From positions 186,001 through 250,000 of the forward strand of contig NW_020194517.1 in assembly GCF_002865645.1 (NCBI RefSeq): a DNA stretch of 64,000 bases. The letters run 5' to 3'. The notes under the pieces are model-generated. The model worked only from the letters and a program-made list of their open reading frames with translations, was not told where the DNA came from and did not search any database. Within the stretch, counting starts at the first letter, position 1, and each line of letters opens with the position of its first letter. This document shows, in pieces, positions 1-11,239 of the stretch. This stretch comes from Hyaloscypha bicolor E (taxonomy: Eukaryota; Ascomycota; Leotiomycetes; Helotiales; Hyaloscyphaceae). A program made the translations under genes and the position numbers.

Positions 1-438
1 CAAGCTTCCATGGCTCTTCTGATCGTCGAACCCTCCTTCACTGGCTCCGATAGATATAATGGATACGGATCGTTTATGCGTGCCACCATCTTTGGACGCT
101 TTCGGGGGCTCTCCGTTCCAAGATCCCGGCGCAGACTGCACTGGCGCAGTGCCCACTGGCGCAGATAACGAAAGGGCTGTTCGATGGCCCCTATTCGGCG
201 GGGAAGGTCGAGGACTCAGGGTAGAGTTCATCTTGATTTGTGCAGTTGGGGCCTTCCTCTGCCTTTCCCCCCCCGATGCGAACCCATTGGCTGCTGATGG
301 ATGTAGCGATGCCTTCGATGGTGCAGGAACAGTGGCAACATTCTTAAACGTGATCTGGCACTCGACTTCCTCGCCGGCAAAGACCGTCTGCTCTGTCCAT
401 TGCACGAAGACTCTTATATTGGTCAATGGTGTCGACAT
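1..438 (-). CDS. RGP1: Rgp1-like Ric1-Rgp1 complex subunit, 5' end only
   Basis: This is the N-terminal 146 codons of a gene that runs off the left edge. Translation on the minus strand from the ATG at 438 begins MSTPLTNIRVFVQW and continues with a TVFAGEEVECQITFKN segment, then a low-complexity stretch ending in HKRSVSIISIG. That order (an opening beta-strand module, an acid/polar insertion, then a conserved KRSVSIIS block) is what I recall for filamentous-fungal homologues of yeast Rgp1. Rgp1 pairs with Ric1 as the guanine nucleotide exchange factor for the Golgi GTPase Ypt6/Rab6 and acts in retrograde transport to the Golgi. No intron is visible in the piece present. The gene is divergent from mob1, about 500 bp away. 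The identification rests on the N-terminus alone, so the subunit name is likely rather than certain. Confidence 0.75.
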   Translation of the reverse strand, partial: MSTPLTNIRVFVQWTEQTVFAGEEVECQITFKNVATVPAPSKASLHPSAANGFASGGERQRKAPTAQIKMNSTLSPRPSPPNRGHRTALSLSAPVGTAPVQSAPGSWNGEPPKASKDGGTHKRSVSIISIGASEGGFDDQKSHGSL

Positions 439-935
439 GTCGGTGATATGGCGACTGAAGCTCCTTCTGCTCGAAGGAGAGATGTGCTGCTGGTCATGGA
501 TGCAGCATCAATAAAGCCAGATAGCGTCTGTCTGCCGGCATAATGAACTCTGTCGTCGTGAGCTCCAGGTGCGTTATTCGGTTCCTGTACTTTCAAAACT
601 CCTGGCCCAAGTGAGATCCAGTCGGGTGGGGCCTTAGGCTCCTGGATTTACTCGTCAAGGTTAAAGTTCGCTAGCCAACGGCAGGTGCGAAAGTAAACAA
701 GCGCTCGCCTTCAAGCATCGCCACGACTTCAACTCTTGCTTGATCTTCGACCCGTCCACACCCAAACTCTGAACGAAGCCAACTCTTTCCCTGTGTTGAA
801 GGCAATCGAAGTCTTGCAAGCCCAATTGGGGTCCTAGTCGTACGCGAATCCCCCTGAGGATTATTATTGCCCTGCTAACGCGTGGAATGTAGAAAAGCCT
901 AAACAAATTGCTTGTTTTCTATTTCCAAAGCCACG
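439..935. other. Divergent intergenic region RGP1/mob1
   Basis: About 500 bp lie between the divergent starts of RGP1 and mob1, so this should hold both promoters. I see no convincing ORF, RNA gene or repeat here. Confidence 0.5.
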
Positions 936-1942
936 ATGACTTCCTTCATCACAACTGTGTTAGTCTTTAAATTTTTCCCCAATGGCTTTTACTATTCTGC
1001 ACTTCTTGAGTCCTCGTGCTCCCAAAGCCCTGCCTCCCGTTTGCACCCTCGCTCAATCCGTTTCGTCCGTGACGGTTTCGGTGAGGGCCGAAAAGGGTCC
1101 TTTTATTCAGGTCCCTGAAGCAACATATGTATCACCTTACTCACAGAAGTCTATGGATAGTAACCAGCGGACGAAGAATCAGTTCAGACCGCGAAACGCC
1201 ACGAAGGGCACCACGAGCTACCAACTGCGACAATATGCCGAGGCTACACTGGGCGGGGGTAGTCTGCGAAAGATTGTAAAGCTTCCAGAGGGCGAAGACG
1301 AGAATGAATGGCTGGCGGTCAATAGTAAGAAGTTTGATTGTCGTGGGGAATGCACAAGCTTACCTCGATTCAGTGGTGGACTTCTACAATCATATCAACC
1401 TTCTTTACGGATCGATCACCGAATTCTGCTCCCCACAATCATGTCCCGAGATGAAGGCCACAGACGAGTATGCAAAACTCTCTTTGTGCACGCAAACTTG
1501 ATCTAATTTTCCCCACAGATTCGAGTACCTTTGGCAGGATTCAGAAAACTACAAAAGACCTACCAAAATGCCCGCACCGACATACATCGAACATTTGATG
1601 GGATGGGTCCAAAACAATATTGACAATGAGGCTGTGTTCCCCAGCAGAATTGGTGCGTGGAAAGGAGGCTCGAACTAAGAATTTCTTCTAACATTCTCAG
1701 GTGTTCCCTTCCCCAAGTCGTTTCCCAGCATGATTCGACAAGTGTTCAAGCGCATGTATCGTGTATACGCCCATATTTATTGCCATCACTACCCGGTCAT
1801 TCGAGAACTTGGCCTCGAGGCTCACCTTAATACCAGCTTTAAGCACTACGTTCTGTTCATCGATGAGCACAACCTTGCTAGTGGAAAGGACTTCTGGGGA
1901 CCATTGGGAGACCTTGTCGACAGTATGCTCAGAAGTGACTGA
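936..1942 (+). CDS. mob1: MOB1-family kinase activator
   Basis: Mob1 binds and activates NDR/LATS-type kinases (Dbf2/Sid2) at the spindle pole and division site, in the mitotic exit or septation network. Proposed exons are 936-956, 1147-1324, 1374-1467, 1519-1652 and 1701-1942, giving 222 residues, the usual Mob1 length. The core is unmistakable: [49 protein letters not shown] with the zinc-binding Cys pair, HIYCHHYP with the zinc-binding His, and a C-terminus ending [12 protein letters not shown]. Introns 2-4 have clear GT...AG ends and preserve frame exactly. The first exon (MTSFITT) is inferred from the usual N-terminus, and its donor at 957 is weak. Alternatives are a donor at 963, or initiation at the in-frame ATG at 982 or 1153 without the first intron. 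All catalytic-core sequence is intact. Confidence 0.93.
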
Positions 1943-2470
1943 TTATTGAATTGATGAAGGGACGAGGCAGATATGAGCATGATCACAGCGTTGGCGTCAC
2001 AATCGGATGCTTTTGGGAATGGGTCTTTCACGGGATGTGCTGCTACAAGGCGGCCGGAGAATGGTTATGACGTTAAAGTGCACCTATATTGAAGCCAAGC
2101 TTCAGCAGCTGAACATGAATTCTTTAAGAAATTCCTTTCTGTCCCAGCGTTTCCTAGTGAAGCATTACAGTAACATCTGCAAGGCGAAGTGTGGACAGGT
2201 CATGGTGATTTCTCAGATTGGAAGCCATAATACTTTGCGAAAACATGACTACATGGGCCAATGAAGGAGGGCGAGGGGAATAAAAAAAGGCTTGCGTTTA
2301 AATCTCAATCGGTACATTGGTGTTTAAGTCTACTTTGCATCCGTCTTGCAAGGATGCAAAATCACGTGATCATGACACAGCTTGATTTTCCTCCATTGCC
2401 GAGCAACCTCAACTTCGGACGTCCACGAAGCTCTCATCTCCCCTCCGCAACCCCAATTGATCATCTCATC
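1943..2470. other. Intergenic mob1-ATP5
   Basis: This stretch holds the mob1 3' end and the ATP5 promoter. The only open frames are short and without recognisable content. The one clear signal is the CACGTG palindrome listed separately. Confidence 0.5.
2361..2370. promoter_or_regulatory. ATCACGTGAT palindrome upstream of ATP5
   Basis: A perfect 10-bp palindrome with an E-box core (CACGTG) lies about 100 bp before the ATP5 start codon. In fungi this core is bound by bHLH factors of the Cbf1/Pho4 type. Its position fits a promoter element. Use in this organism is inferred. Confidence 0.5.
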
Positions 2471-3392
2471 ATGCTTTCGAGTCGAGCAGTCCTCCGCGCT
2501 ACCCGAGCGGCAGCTCCTCAACGGATTGCCGTCCCAAGAGCAATCGCAAGAACGCAAACCCGATCCTACGCAACGCCTGCGGCTGCCGATTCGAAACCGC
2601 CTAAGGCTCTCTACGGCCTTGATGGCACTTATGCTACTGCTCTGGTACGTTATTTGCGCATTAAATGTTGTCAATTGCGATGAATGATGTCGATTCTGTG
2701 TCGGTGGGGGGTGAGGATGAATCAGGCAAAAGGCTAACAAAACCCGCAACAGTACACAGCAGCAGTGAAGTCCTCTACCCTCGACAACACCGCCAGAGCC
2801 ATTGAAGCATTAAACCAAGTATACCACAAAGATGCCAAACTTGCAAAGATTATGGAGGCCCCAACCTTGTCTGCAGCAGACAAGGCCGCGATCGTTTCCG
2901 AGCTCCATAAGCACACCGGAGGTGCGGATAAAGGCGATACCGTGAAGAACTTCCTCGAAACATTGGCTTTCTACAACCGGTTGGGTCTGTTGAAAGGAGT
3001 CTGTGAGAAGTTTGGCGAGCTGATGAGCGCGGCGAAGGGGGAGGTTGAGTTGACTGTGACGAGTGCTTCGGTGGGTTGACAGACGAGAGCCAAGGCCTTT
3101 GTTGCGGTATTTGCTGACTTTCGGTACAGCAATTGGATAGCAAGACATTGTCCCGACTCGAGACTGCCGTCTCAAAGTCTCAATATGTTGGACAAGGAAA
3201 GAAACTCAAGGTCACGAATAAGGTATGTTTTTCCCCCAAAAGGGCATTCAATGGTCCAATCGACTCACCGAATTTCAGGTCAACTCCGATATCCTCGGTG
3301 GACTGATTGTTGAGATCGGTGACCGGACAATTGATCTCAGTGTTTCATCACGAATTGCCAAGATGAACAAACTCCTCACTGATACCTTGTAA
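2471..3392 (+). CDS. ATP5: ATP synthase OSCP subunit (subunit 5)
   Basis: OSCP sits on top of the F1 head of mitochondrial ATP synthase and joins it to the peripheral stalk. Exons are 2471-2644, 2753-3070, 3130-3222 and 3279-3392. Every junction is phase 0 with standard GT...AG ends, and the product is 229 residues. The first 40 or so residues are rich in Arg, Ala and Ser with no acidic residue, a typical mitochondrial presequence that ends near TRSYATPAAA. The mature part carries the OSCP/delta signature: LYGLDGTYATALYTAAVKS near the start, a helical middle, and the C-terminal LGGLIVEIGDRTIDLSVSSR motif. Length is normal for the family. A CACGTG palindrome lies about 100 bp upstream. Confidence 0.97.
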
Positions 3393-3734
3393 AAAATCCC
3401 ACATCGGGAAATTCCTTTGTTTGGTCGGGGGGGGAGGTGAAGGCTGGTGGTTGTTGAGACGGAAGCCACAGCATATTTGTACATGATCAAGTTAGAGCTT
3501 TCCAACCAAGAAATTTGAATTGATATGCAGGAGTAAATGGTAATGCCCCAGGGGAATGCTTGAGACGCTAAACATGGTTCACTGATTGACGACGGATCTA
3601 CTGTTCTAGCTCTATATAGTGTTGCGTGCTCTCTTCAGCCCTTTCTTTCCTCCTGCAATTCAACGCCGGAAGTTGAACAGAGCACAGCCGGAACAACGAA
3701 TGCTTAGAAGTCATTTACTATTATACTTTATCAT
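3393..3734. other. Convergent intergenic ATP5/GH63-like
   Basis: This 342-bp stretch is the shared 3' region of two convergent genes. It contains a short G run near 3426. I see no gene. Confidence 0.5.
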
Positions 3735-6700
3735 TCACTGACCATCAAGCTGAGCCTCAAACTCGTCACCTGTCTCAAAGTCGGCAGACGAGTTACTGCG
3801 AACTCTTTCGAGCTGCTCCGAGACATAGTTCGCTGTATGAAGATCCGCTTCTTGGCGCTCTCGCTCCCTCTCCGCGTTTTCGGTCCCAACCGAAGGTCCG
3901 ACTGATATTGGAGCATCCCCATTCACAGAGGCATCAAAGTCACTTCGCGCACCGATGGAGCGGGCTGTTGAAGAGCGACGCATAGTCTGATGTGGAGACT
4001 TGTCGGCCCTCCCTTGGGCAACATGACGGGTGAAAGTATCATCGAAGTAGTGTGCCATTCCTGTGGATGGTGTCTTCGGCGTCTGGGGTAGACGGCAGCT
4101 CAATCTTCACCCATATTAGCTTCTAACATATCAAATAAAGGAAAAGGGCTGGCTTACCCAGTGTCATGGATCATTCTTGCGATCAATCCTGTCCATCCAC
4201 ACTGATGCGTAGCACCAAGTCCTCGACCACTATCACCATCAAAGAATTCATAGAACCATAAATTATCCTTCCAATAAGGGTCGAAATCCAATAACTCATT
4301 TCCATCATTGATTGCTCTTCGTCCATCATCTCCGCGTGCCATGAGATGTTGCAAGCGATGCTGGATTTCCTCGGAGACACGGCCGAGATGCATCATCTCT
4401 CCTGAGCCAGTGGGACACTCAACTTCGAAAGTAGGACCATAAAACATATAGAATCGCTGCAAAGATTCGACAAGCAGAAAATTGACGCAGATCCAGATCG
4501 GACCTCTCCAGTTACTGTTGCCTCCAAACAGACCACTGTCAGAATCTCCGGGAACGTAGCTAACCTTGAACTCCTGCCCATTCACATCCATCGAATAAGG
4601 GTGTTTCTCGTGGAATTTTGACAGTGATCGGATGCCATGGTCGCTGAAGAATTCATCTTCGTCCAACATCCGTTTCAGGATCTTCTCGAGGCGATCCTTG
4701 CTCACCAAGGACAACAAAATTCTATTGTCCTTGCCCCTCTTTCTGATGCTAGCCATGTTGCGTTCAGCCACATCGTGCCTATTTGCAATAAACCAGTCAA
4801 CGCGCTTCTTGAAAGATGGCAGCTTGTTGATGAGTTCGGGTTCCAAGGTGAGAGTTGCATATAATGGGATGAGGCCAACAAGCGACCTGATCGGCAGTTG
4901 CTGCGTCCATGGTCCACCCCAAGAGATTGCATCATAGTAGAAGCCATCTTCCTCGTTCCACAGGGACTTCTCTTCTTTGGAACCAGATTTGTAGGTCATG
5001 GCGTCACTGATAAGGATGAAGTGCTCAAAGAACTTCGAGGCGATATCTTCGTAAATTCGACGGTGTTTTGCCAACTCCAAAGCTATATTCAGCATGCAGA
5101 GGCAGTAGAAAGCCATCCATCCGGTACTGTCAGCTTGCTCCAGGACACCTCCTGTTGGTAAAGGCTCAGACCGATTGAATAGACCAATGTTGTCAAGGCC
5201 CAGGAACCCTCCCTCGAACACATTCTTTCCATCGAAGTCTTTACGATTGACCCACCAAGTAAAGTTGAGCAACAGCTTTTGGAAGACCCGCTCGAGGAAG
5301 TCGAGATCTTGGCGTCCGTAAAGCTTTCTCTCGATCTTGAAGGTCCGGAATGTGGCCCATGCATGAACAGGAGGGTTGACATCTCCAAAATTCCACTCGT
5401 AAGCAGGTAGTTGCCCATTCGGATGCATGTACCATTCCCTAGTGAAGAGATCAAGTTGTTTCTTGGCGAAGTCCGGATCAATCATGGCCAAGGGTATGCA
5501 ATGAAACGCCGAGTCCCACGCTGCGAAGAAAGGATACTCCCACGAATCAGGCATAGAAAGAATATCATCAAGATGCATATGCTTCCAATTCGTGTTTCTG
5601 ATGGCTTTGCGCTCTGGTGGAGGCGGAGGTTGACTTGGATCTCCATTTGCCCACTGGTCCCATATGAAATGATAGTACTGTTTTGTCCACATCATTCCTG
5701 CGAAGGCTTGACGCTGAATATTGCGAAGATCCTCAGACATTGGAAGAGGGCTGATGCGATAGTAGAAGTCGTCGGCTTCCTCTCTCCTCTTGTCGATTAT
5801 GTCGTCGAAAAGCTCTTCATCCATATAGTCTTCGTATTTTTTGGACAATCGGAATCTTACTACAGCACATTCGCCTGGAGCTACTCCACCGCCTTCATTG
5901 AAGGCAAACCAAGCAGCAGATTTAGTGCCGGCTCGTTTCGGGTTGATGGCGTTCTTCTCCTTGTCTACAATGTACCGGTGAAATGCATCCTTGACGTATG
6001 GCTGTTCATTCTTTCCCTTGTACAGCTTTTCGTAATTCGTATCATTTTCCGTGAAGATAAGCTCTGGTAGCACATCTTGCCCACTTGGTCCAACTCCGGG
6101 TGAGGGGGAGAGTTGGAAATAGCGTTCTCCCAACTTGTGATGCTTGCTTGCCGCAACTGTCTCACTCACTTGGTGGATGCCGGGCTTCTTGTCCGGAGTC
6201 TCATGTCCCCAAGCCCACGTATTCCTAAACCACACATGCGGTATAATGTGTAATGGGGCAGGTTCCGGTCCTCTGTTCCATGCAGTTACTCGGAAGAGCA
6301 ACTCTTCATCGGTTTCCTTGGCTACCTCAATGTTTATGTCCCAGTACCTATCGTCGTCAAATATGCCAGTGTCAACAATTTGGTATTCTCGATCCTGTTT
6401 TCCGCGTCTCGCGTTCTCCTTGATGAGATCCTCGTATGGGAATTTTCGTTGGGGATATTTATACAAAAGTTTCATATAGGAATGCTAGTTCAGTGAGTAG
6501 CTGAAGTTCGGTACGTGCGGGTGATCATCAACGAACTGTTGGGGTATTATCTAGATGAAAATGCGCCTCCTTAATACTCTCGCCGTGATTGCCTTGTGGG
6601 TTCGATAAACCGAAAAGCCGTTCTTTGAGGAAGTTGCTGCCCAATGTTTAGCAAGCTATCATGGGATTAAAAGCTTCAAATCACTGACTCTTCTTCGTTC

Positions 6701-7078
6701 CAGAAAGCAAATGCGATATTCTGAAAACCGTGTGTATCCGAAACTCCTGCAATGCCATCTTCTCCCCACCTAAAAGCTCGGGATCGCGCATGTTCGTGGG
6801 GGAAATCTGGAGGATCGTTAGTGGCCATTATAATGGATGTTAACGCATTTTAGACAACTTACGACTCCATGCATCACCATCAGGACTGTAGTCCTCACGC
6901 ACTTGAGGTTTCAGTCAGTAATTCAATCCTTTGGAAAGGATCAAGGGAAATTACCAGTGGCCCATTGTCTCTCAGCAACGTAGGGACCCCATTTCTTCCA
7001 GTATGCCTCCCGTTCTCTATCCTCCTTCAAGCGCTTCTCTTCCTCGGTGAGATACTCATGGTGATCTATTTTGACCAT
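3735..7078 (-). CDS. GH63/MGH1-like (alpha/alpha)6 glycoside hydrolase
   Basis: This is a large cytosolic-type glycosidase of the GH63 C-terminal/mannosylglycerate-hydrolase-like fold, distinct from ER glucosidase I because no signal anchor is visible. Exons in transcription order are 7078-6955, 6901-6863, 6806-6689, 6636-6537, 6484-4158 and 4098-3735, giving 1023 residues. All five introns are 49-59 bp and keep frame. The start [17 protein letters not shown] is chosen because it gives a continuous protein through every junction. Key segments are [39 protein letters not shown] (an acidic residue in the family's active-site region), [21 protein letters not shown] and, near the end, [17 protein letters not shown]. 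The last exon adds about 120 polar, probably disordered residues. The natural substrate cannot be told from sequence. Confidence 0.88.
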
Positions 7079-8347
7079 GATGGCGACTTGTCTCTGTCAA
7101 TTGATGCAGAGTTTTTCGTTGGGAACGTCCTCGTTGAAGCTGGAGAATCAACGACAGCCAGCAGCAGAGGGTCCCAGAGACCGCTTTGTGTTGGGCTGAG
7201 CTTCAATCAACTCGAGAAGCTCGCAGTAAGAAAATTTTTAACCGGTTATTGAGACACCGCGTTTGGAGAACGAGTCAACGGTGGGAGCTCTGGTGATGGT
7301 CGGTGAACTAGGGCAGGGACAGAAAATGTTCAGAAGCCGATGGCGCTGGAGCATCGGCGATAGCTACCTTAAGTTGTTCCCGAATCTCGATGCTTTGCGT
7401 GAGTGGGACCGGAAGGACGGCGAACCTTGGACGAACCGCAGCAATTCTTGATATCTGGCCTTGCGGGACGTAACCTTGCTGCTCTGATGCGGCTCGAGAG
7501 CTTGATGTTGCGCATTTGCCAGCGGGCTGGGCTCTGATGTCATGTCGATTTTGGCTTTGGCGAGATTCACGGGCCAGGGGTAGGGGAAGGGTTGGGGAAG
7601 GGGAAGGCGAGGGACGGCAATGCTCGCGGGATTCCTCGCTTCATTCTCCTCTAAAGAATCTAAAGAATCAACTCCACAGCTTTTCTCTGTCGACATCAGA
7701 TACATCACCAGCGTTTACACGCGGTGGGCTGATAGCTCTGTCACCTTTCCACACCCAGTGAAGATCTTCCTCACCCAGGCTTCCTCCCGCCCGATTGTTG
7801 GTACTCTGCTGGCCCCCATTGGCTATTTCCTACCAGTTCGACCGTTGCTGGCTTCGGCACAGCAAAAGCAGGTCAGGTCATCATCCAGGCACAAGCCAAA
7901 AGCCGTTGGTTTCTCCATTACCCCTCATCGCACGTGTTGCTCAGGGCGGGGTTCTAGGGGTCTCAAACTCAAAGTGAAACCCTCAGCTGCGCTGTTCTCG
8001 CAGACTCGCAGACCCTCGCTCACCATCTCCGACCACCAGCCGGAAGACTGGTTCCTGGCAAAATTATTCTTCCACCCCAAACGGTCGGTTATGTCTTGGC
8101 ATTTCCCGGGGATGACTTACAGGCGGTAAGTCGCTTTGGCGCTTTGATAGGTCGTGCGAGAAGGAAGAGTGCTTCCTAGAAGCACTTGGTTACCACCTCG
8201 GCGGACTCGCGCCGCCGGCGAAATAGAGTACTTGTATCCTCTTGGTGAAAAAGGGTGCATATAGCAGTAAGGGCACAACTGGCCTTCTCCTCTCCTCTTC
8301 TCTCCTCCTCTCTCCCTTTTTCTGTACTACCTATTCGCATTTTCGTC
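7079..8347. other. Divergent intergenic region
   Basis: About 1.27 kb separate the GH63-like gene and the methyltransferase, which are divergent. There is a CACGTG at 7931-7936. A minus-strand frame at 7364-7708 is open but overlaps another open frame and starts with no recognisable domain. I do not call a gene. Confidence 0.5.
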
Positions 8348-9269
8348 ATGTCTACTTCCACAAAATATGAGCCGAACGAGCAGGAGAATTCAAGGCTTCG
8401 GATTGGAAGCCGTGATAAAAACGTTGGATGGTTCACTTCAGATCTCGAGACCCTCACTCCTGCCCAGCGAGGCCTCTTCGAGAATTACAGCCGCATCCAT
8501 CCAGATCGCGTCATCCCACACATCCTTGAAGTTGTAAGAGCATCCTTTTCCGTTGCTATAACCTATTTTAACCCCAAATTGATAGCGAGAGAAAGCCTGG
8601 GAATTTCATCCCTTACCTTGCATTGGGCAACTACGATTTATCGACTTTGCTCTTTCGCAGTCTCCTCTGTACCCAGAAATCTTATCACGTATCAAATCGG
8701 GGGCGAATTTGTTAGACCTAGGGTGCTGCTTCGCTCAAGACTTACGAAAGCTTGCCTATGATGGAGCTCCCGATTCTTCACTTTATGGCGCCGAGTTGGA
8801 AAGCCAATACCTTGAGCTTGGTTACGAGTTATTCTTGGACAGAGATACCTTTCGGGCAAAGCTCATCGTGGCAGATATCTTCGATGAACAAGGACCACTT
8901 CAAGAAATAGACGGAAAGATGGATATTGTCCACATTGGGCTATTCCTTCATTTATTTGACTTGGACGGGCAGCGAGAGATATGTGAACGGATTGTGAGAT
9001 TGCTTAAGAATGAGAAAGGAGTACTAGTGCTTGGGACACAAGTCGGGAGCACTAAACCCAAGGATGTACCGTTTGGCGCGGCCAAGAACGTATTTAGGCA
9101 CGACGAGACGACCTTTGAGAAGTTGTGGAAGGAGGTTGGGGAGAAGACAGGGAGTGCGTGGAAGGTTAAAGCATGGATGGATGGAGGGCTAGGTGCTGGG
9201 TCGAAAAAGCGTCCATGGGACGACGAAGATACCCGGCGATTGATCTTCGAGGTGGAAAGGACAAAATGA
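8348..9269 (+). CDS. SAM-dependent methyltransferase, fungal secondary-metabolism type
   Basis: Two exons, 8348-8533 and 8586-9269, encode 289 residues. The intron uses gtaaga...tag and is phase 0. The SAM-binding motif I is seen as LLDLGCCFAQDLRKL, followed by an acidic loop (YGAELESQYLELGYELF) and motif II/III-like ADIFDEQGPL and VHIGLFLHLFDLDGQ. This layout matches the fungal class-I methyltransferases that methylate carboxyl or hydroxyl groups of meroterpenoids and related metabolites (the AusD-like group). The N-terminus (about 70 residues) carries the typical helical lid with PHILEV and KAWEFHPLPCIGQLRF. No synthase lies next to it in this window, so the substrate is unknown. It could act on a small molecule rather than in a cluster. 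Confidence 0.85.
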
Positions 9270-9582
9270 TAGCATGCGCAGGAGAGCTTGGCTATAGAAG
9301 TTAGACTGATTTCCTCTGGCGGAGCACTGTGTTCATACCCCTTCTTGTAGTTTCATGAATTCATGACTTTCTTCCTCATTCACGGATATTTATCGCCGCA
9401 TTCCACCCCTGATTCAGACGACATCACATTTTCAAAAAGGGATTGTTGCGTGGAGTCCGAAGAAGTAGTTCGGGGTGGTCTCCTATTGCCGCATAAATAT
9501 ACCACTCTAGACTGTCTGCTTACGGTTACCAATGGTATTAATCCAAACTCCCTGATCCGTGGCTTTGAAGCCTCTCAGTAAT
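9270..9582. other. Convergent intergenic methyltransferase/aldolase
   Basis: This is a 313-bp shared 3' region. I see nothing beyond short shadow frames. Confidence 0.5.
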
Positions 9583-10623
9583 CTAAACACTCTTTTCCAC
9601 AGCTTCTAAGTCATCCATAGCTTCTTTCCAATTATCCCATTCCTTGTCCCCGCCCGGAATCCCTCCAGTGAGCGGCAACCTCGTCCCTTCTCTATCTCCC
9701 ATTCCCAATACTCGACTTACTGCCTCCTTGATTCCCACTGTGCCAAACTTGACCACAAGTTCCTCAACCACGCTAAGTTTATATTGTAACAGTCTCCTCT
9801 CCTTAACCTCCTCCTCGGTGGGTGCATTCTTAACAGAAAGATTATACAAATGCACTACAGATTTTGGGAAGAAGCCCGCAGTTCCATCAATAGCTCCGGC
9901 ACATCCCAAAGCAAGAACTGGCAAAAGTTGCTGTCCCAATCCTGTAAAGGTATGGAATTTCGTATTATCAATATTGGGATTCGCTCCAATCTGAGCATGA
10001 TACGAGACATCTCCATGGGACAGCTTGCAGCCAACGATATTCGGGTGTTTTGAGAGTATGGCGTAGGTAGACGGAACAACTTTGACGTTGTTCGAAACTC
10101 CAGGGTAATGGTAACTAAAACATTGTAAGCGAACCACCAGATTAAATTGAAAAGGGGGGAGAACTCGCATCATGACAGGAATCGGACTCTGGTCCGCAAC
10201 AGCAGTAAACCATTGAATGATTCCTTGCTGGGTGCTCGCACCCGCAAAGTATCCCGGGACAAGACAAAGGCCCCACTGACACCCCGCTTCCTTCGCACTT
10301 TTCAGCTGCTCCACCACCACCTCGATATTCTGGGCCGCTGTCCCGGCAATGAGGGGATACTCCTTGAAGCCTCCCCCATCGAACGCCTTTCTTACGGCAC
10401 TGAGAACTTCGAATCTTTCTTTATCACTCAAATGGACCGCTTCTCCCGTGCTGCCAAGTAGGACCAAGCCTGTAATCCCCGATTTGGCGAGGTGGAGTGA
10501 GTGTCTGGCTTGTGTCTCCAGATCCAGTGGTGCGGCAACGGCATTATAATTCTGAGCTGTACGTGAGACGAAGAAGGTCGGGACAGGCACGTAGACGCCT
10601 GCGGGAGGAGGACTGGCAATCAT
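9583..10623 (-). CDS. DHDPS/HOGA-type class I aldolase with probable GC-AG intron
   Basis: This is a member of the dihydrodipicolinate synthase/4-hydroxy-2-oxoglutarate aldolase family, which cleaves or condenses 2-keto acids through a lysine Schiff base. From the ATG at 10623 the family N-terminus reads MIASPPPAGVYVPVPTFF. The GSTGE substrate loop is at residues 57-61, and the Schiff-base lysine is in NIVGCKLSHGD (K182 after splicing). The frame stays open across a 54-bp stretch at 10115-10168. Removing it as a GC-AG intron (donor GCGAGT, acceptor TTTTAG) turns an odd 18-residue insert into VMIYHYPGV, which matches the family's catalytic-tyrosine segment, and gives 328 residues, the normal length. 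An in-frame start 28 codons upstream is possible. The next gene on the same strand is a lactonase-type amidohydrolase, which supports a role in sugar-acid breakdown (inference). Confidence 0.88.
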   Translation of the reverse strand: MIASPPPAGVYVPVPTFFVSRTAQNYNAVAAPLDLETQARHSLHLAKSGITGLVLLGSTGEAVHLSDKERFEVLSAVRKAFDGGGFKEYPLIAGTAAQNIEVVVEQLKSAKEAGCQWGLCLVPGYFAGASTQQGIIQWFTAVADQSPIPVMMRVLPPFQFNLVVRLQCFSYHYPGVSNNVKVVPSTYAILSKHPNIVGCKLSHGDVSYHAQIGANPNIDNTKFHTFTGLGQQLLPVLALGCAGAIDGTAGFFPKSVVHLYNLSVKNAPTEEEVKERRLLQYKLSVVEELVVKFGTVGIKEAVSRVLGMGDREGTRLPLTGGIPGGDKEWDNWKEAMDDLEAVEKSV

Positions 10624-11239
10624 CGTTTCGTTCTCGTGCTCGCCGTTACGCTTGAGTTGGACTTGTGTTACCCGGAAGATGGGGGTTTGGGAATGACAAG
10701 AGAGCACAAGGTGCCACTGGGCGGTATATAAAGTTCCAACATTTTAGTTTCTCGAGGCCCAGCCAACGGAAGGTGCAATCGTGGTGGTACACAGTAGCCA
10801 TTTTTTTTCGGGGCAATGTCCAGCGAACTGAGCGAGGCCCCAACGTGTGGATTAGTAACGGGCCCGAGGGGTGAGGGGTAAGCACGAAATGAAGTAAGTG
10901 GACCGTGGGATAAGGAAGGACTTGATTATTGGCGGCGATATTGTGTATCGCGTTGGCTGAGAAAGATTAGGTGATGGATGGCGTACGAGTTCTTTGGAGG
11001 TGTTTAAAATCCTTGATGATACTAGTCAGGTGCATGGTTTTCAAATGCACCGATTGGAGCAAGGTGACGGGTTATGGGTGGTTGATTGGTTGGAGACCCT
11101 TTCTGCATATGGGAGCCAATCATCCTCATCTCACGGGTCAGGTTGCAGATGGAAGTGTTGAGACTGCAAGAGGGGTATTTTCGATGGATACATCTGGAAG
11201 CAACAGACTACAATGACTTTTTGGTATCTCGCTGAACTC
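10624..11239. other. Intergenic aldolase-amidohydrolase
   Basis: This 616-bp stretch holds the aldolase promoter and the amidohydrolase 3' end (both minus strand). I see no ORF with recognisable content. Confidence 0.5.

Noticed and set aside
2007..2264. 85-codon ORF after mob1
   Set aside because: It begins with a non-ATG or weak start in the mob1 3' region and shows no recognisable sequence.
7364..7708. 114-codon minus-strand ORF in the GH63/methyltransferase intergenic region
   Set aside because: A second frame is open across the same stretch, no domain is recognisable, and the apparent splice that extends it reaches a stop quickly.
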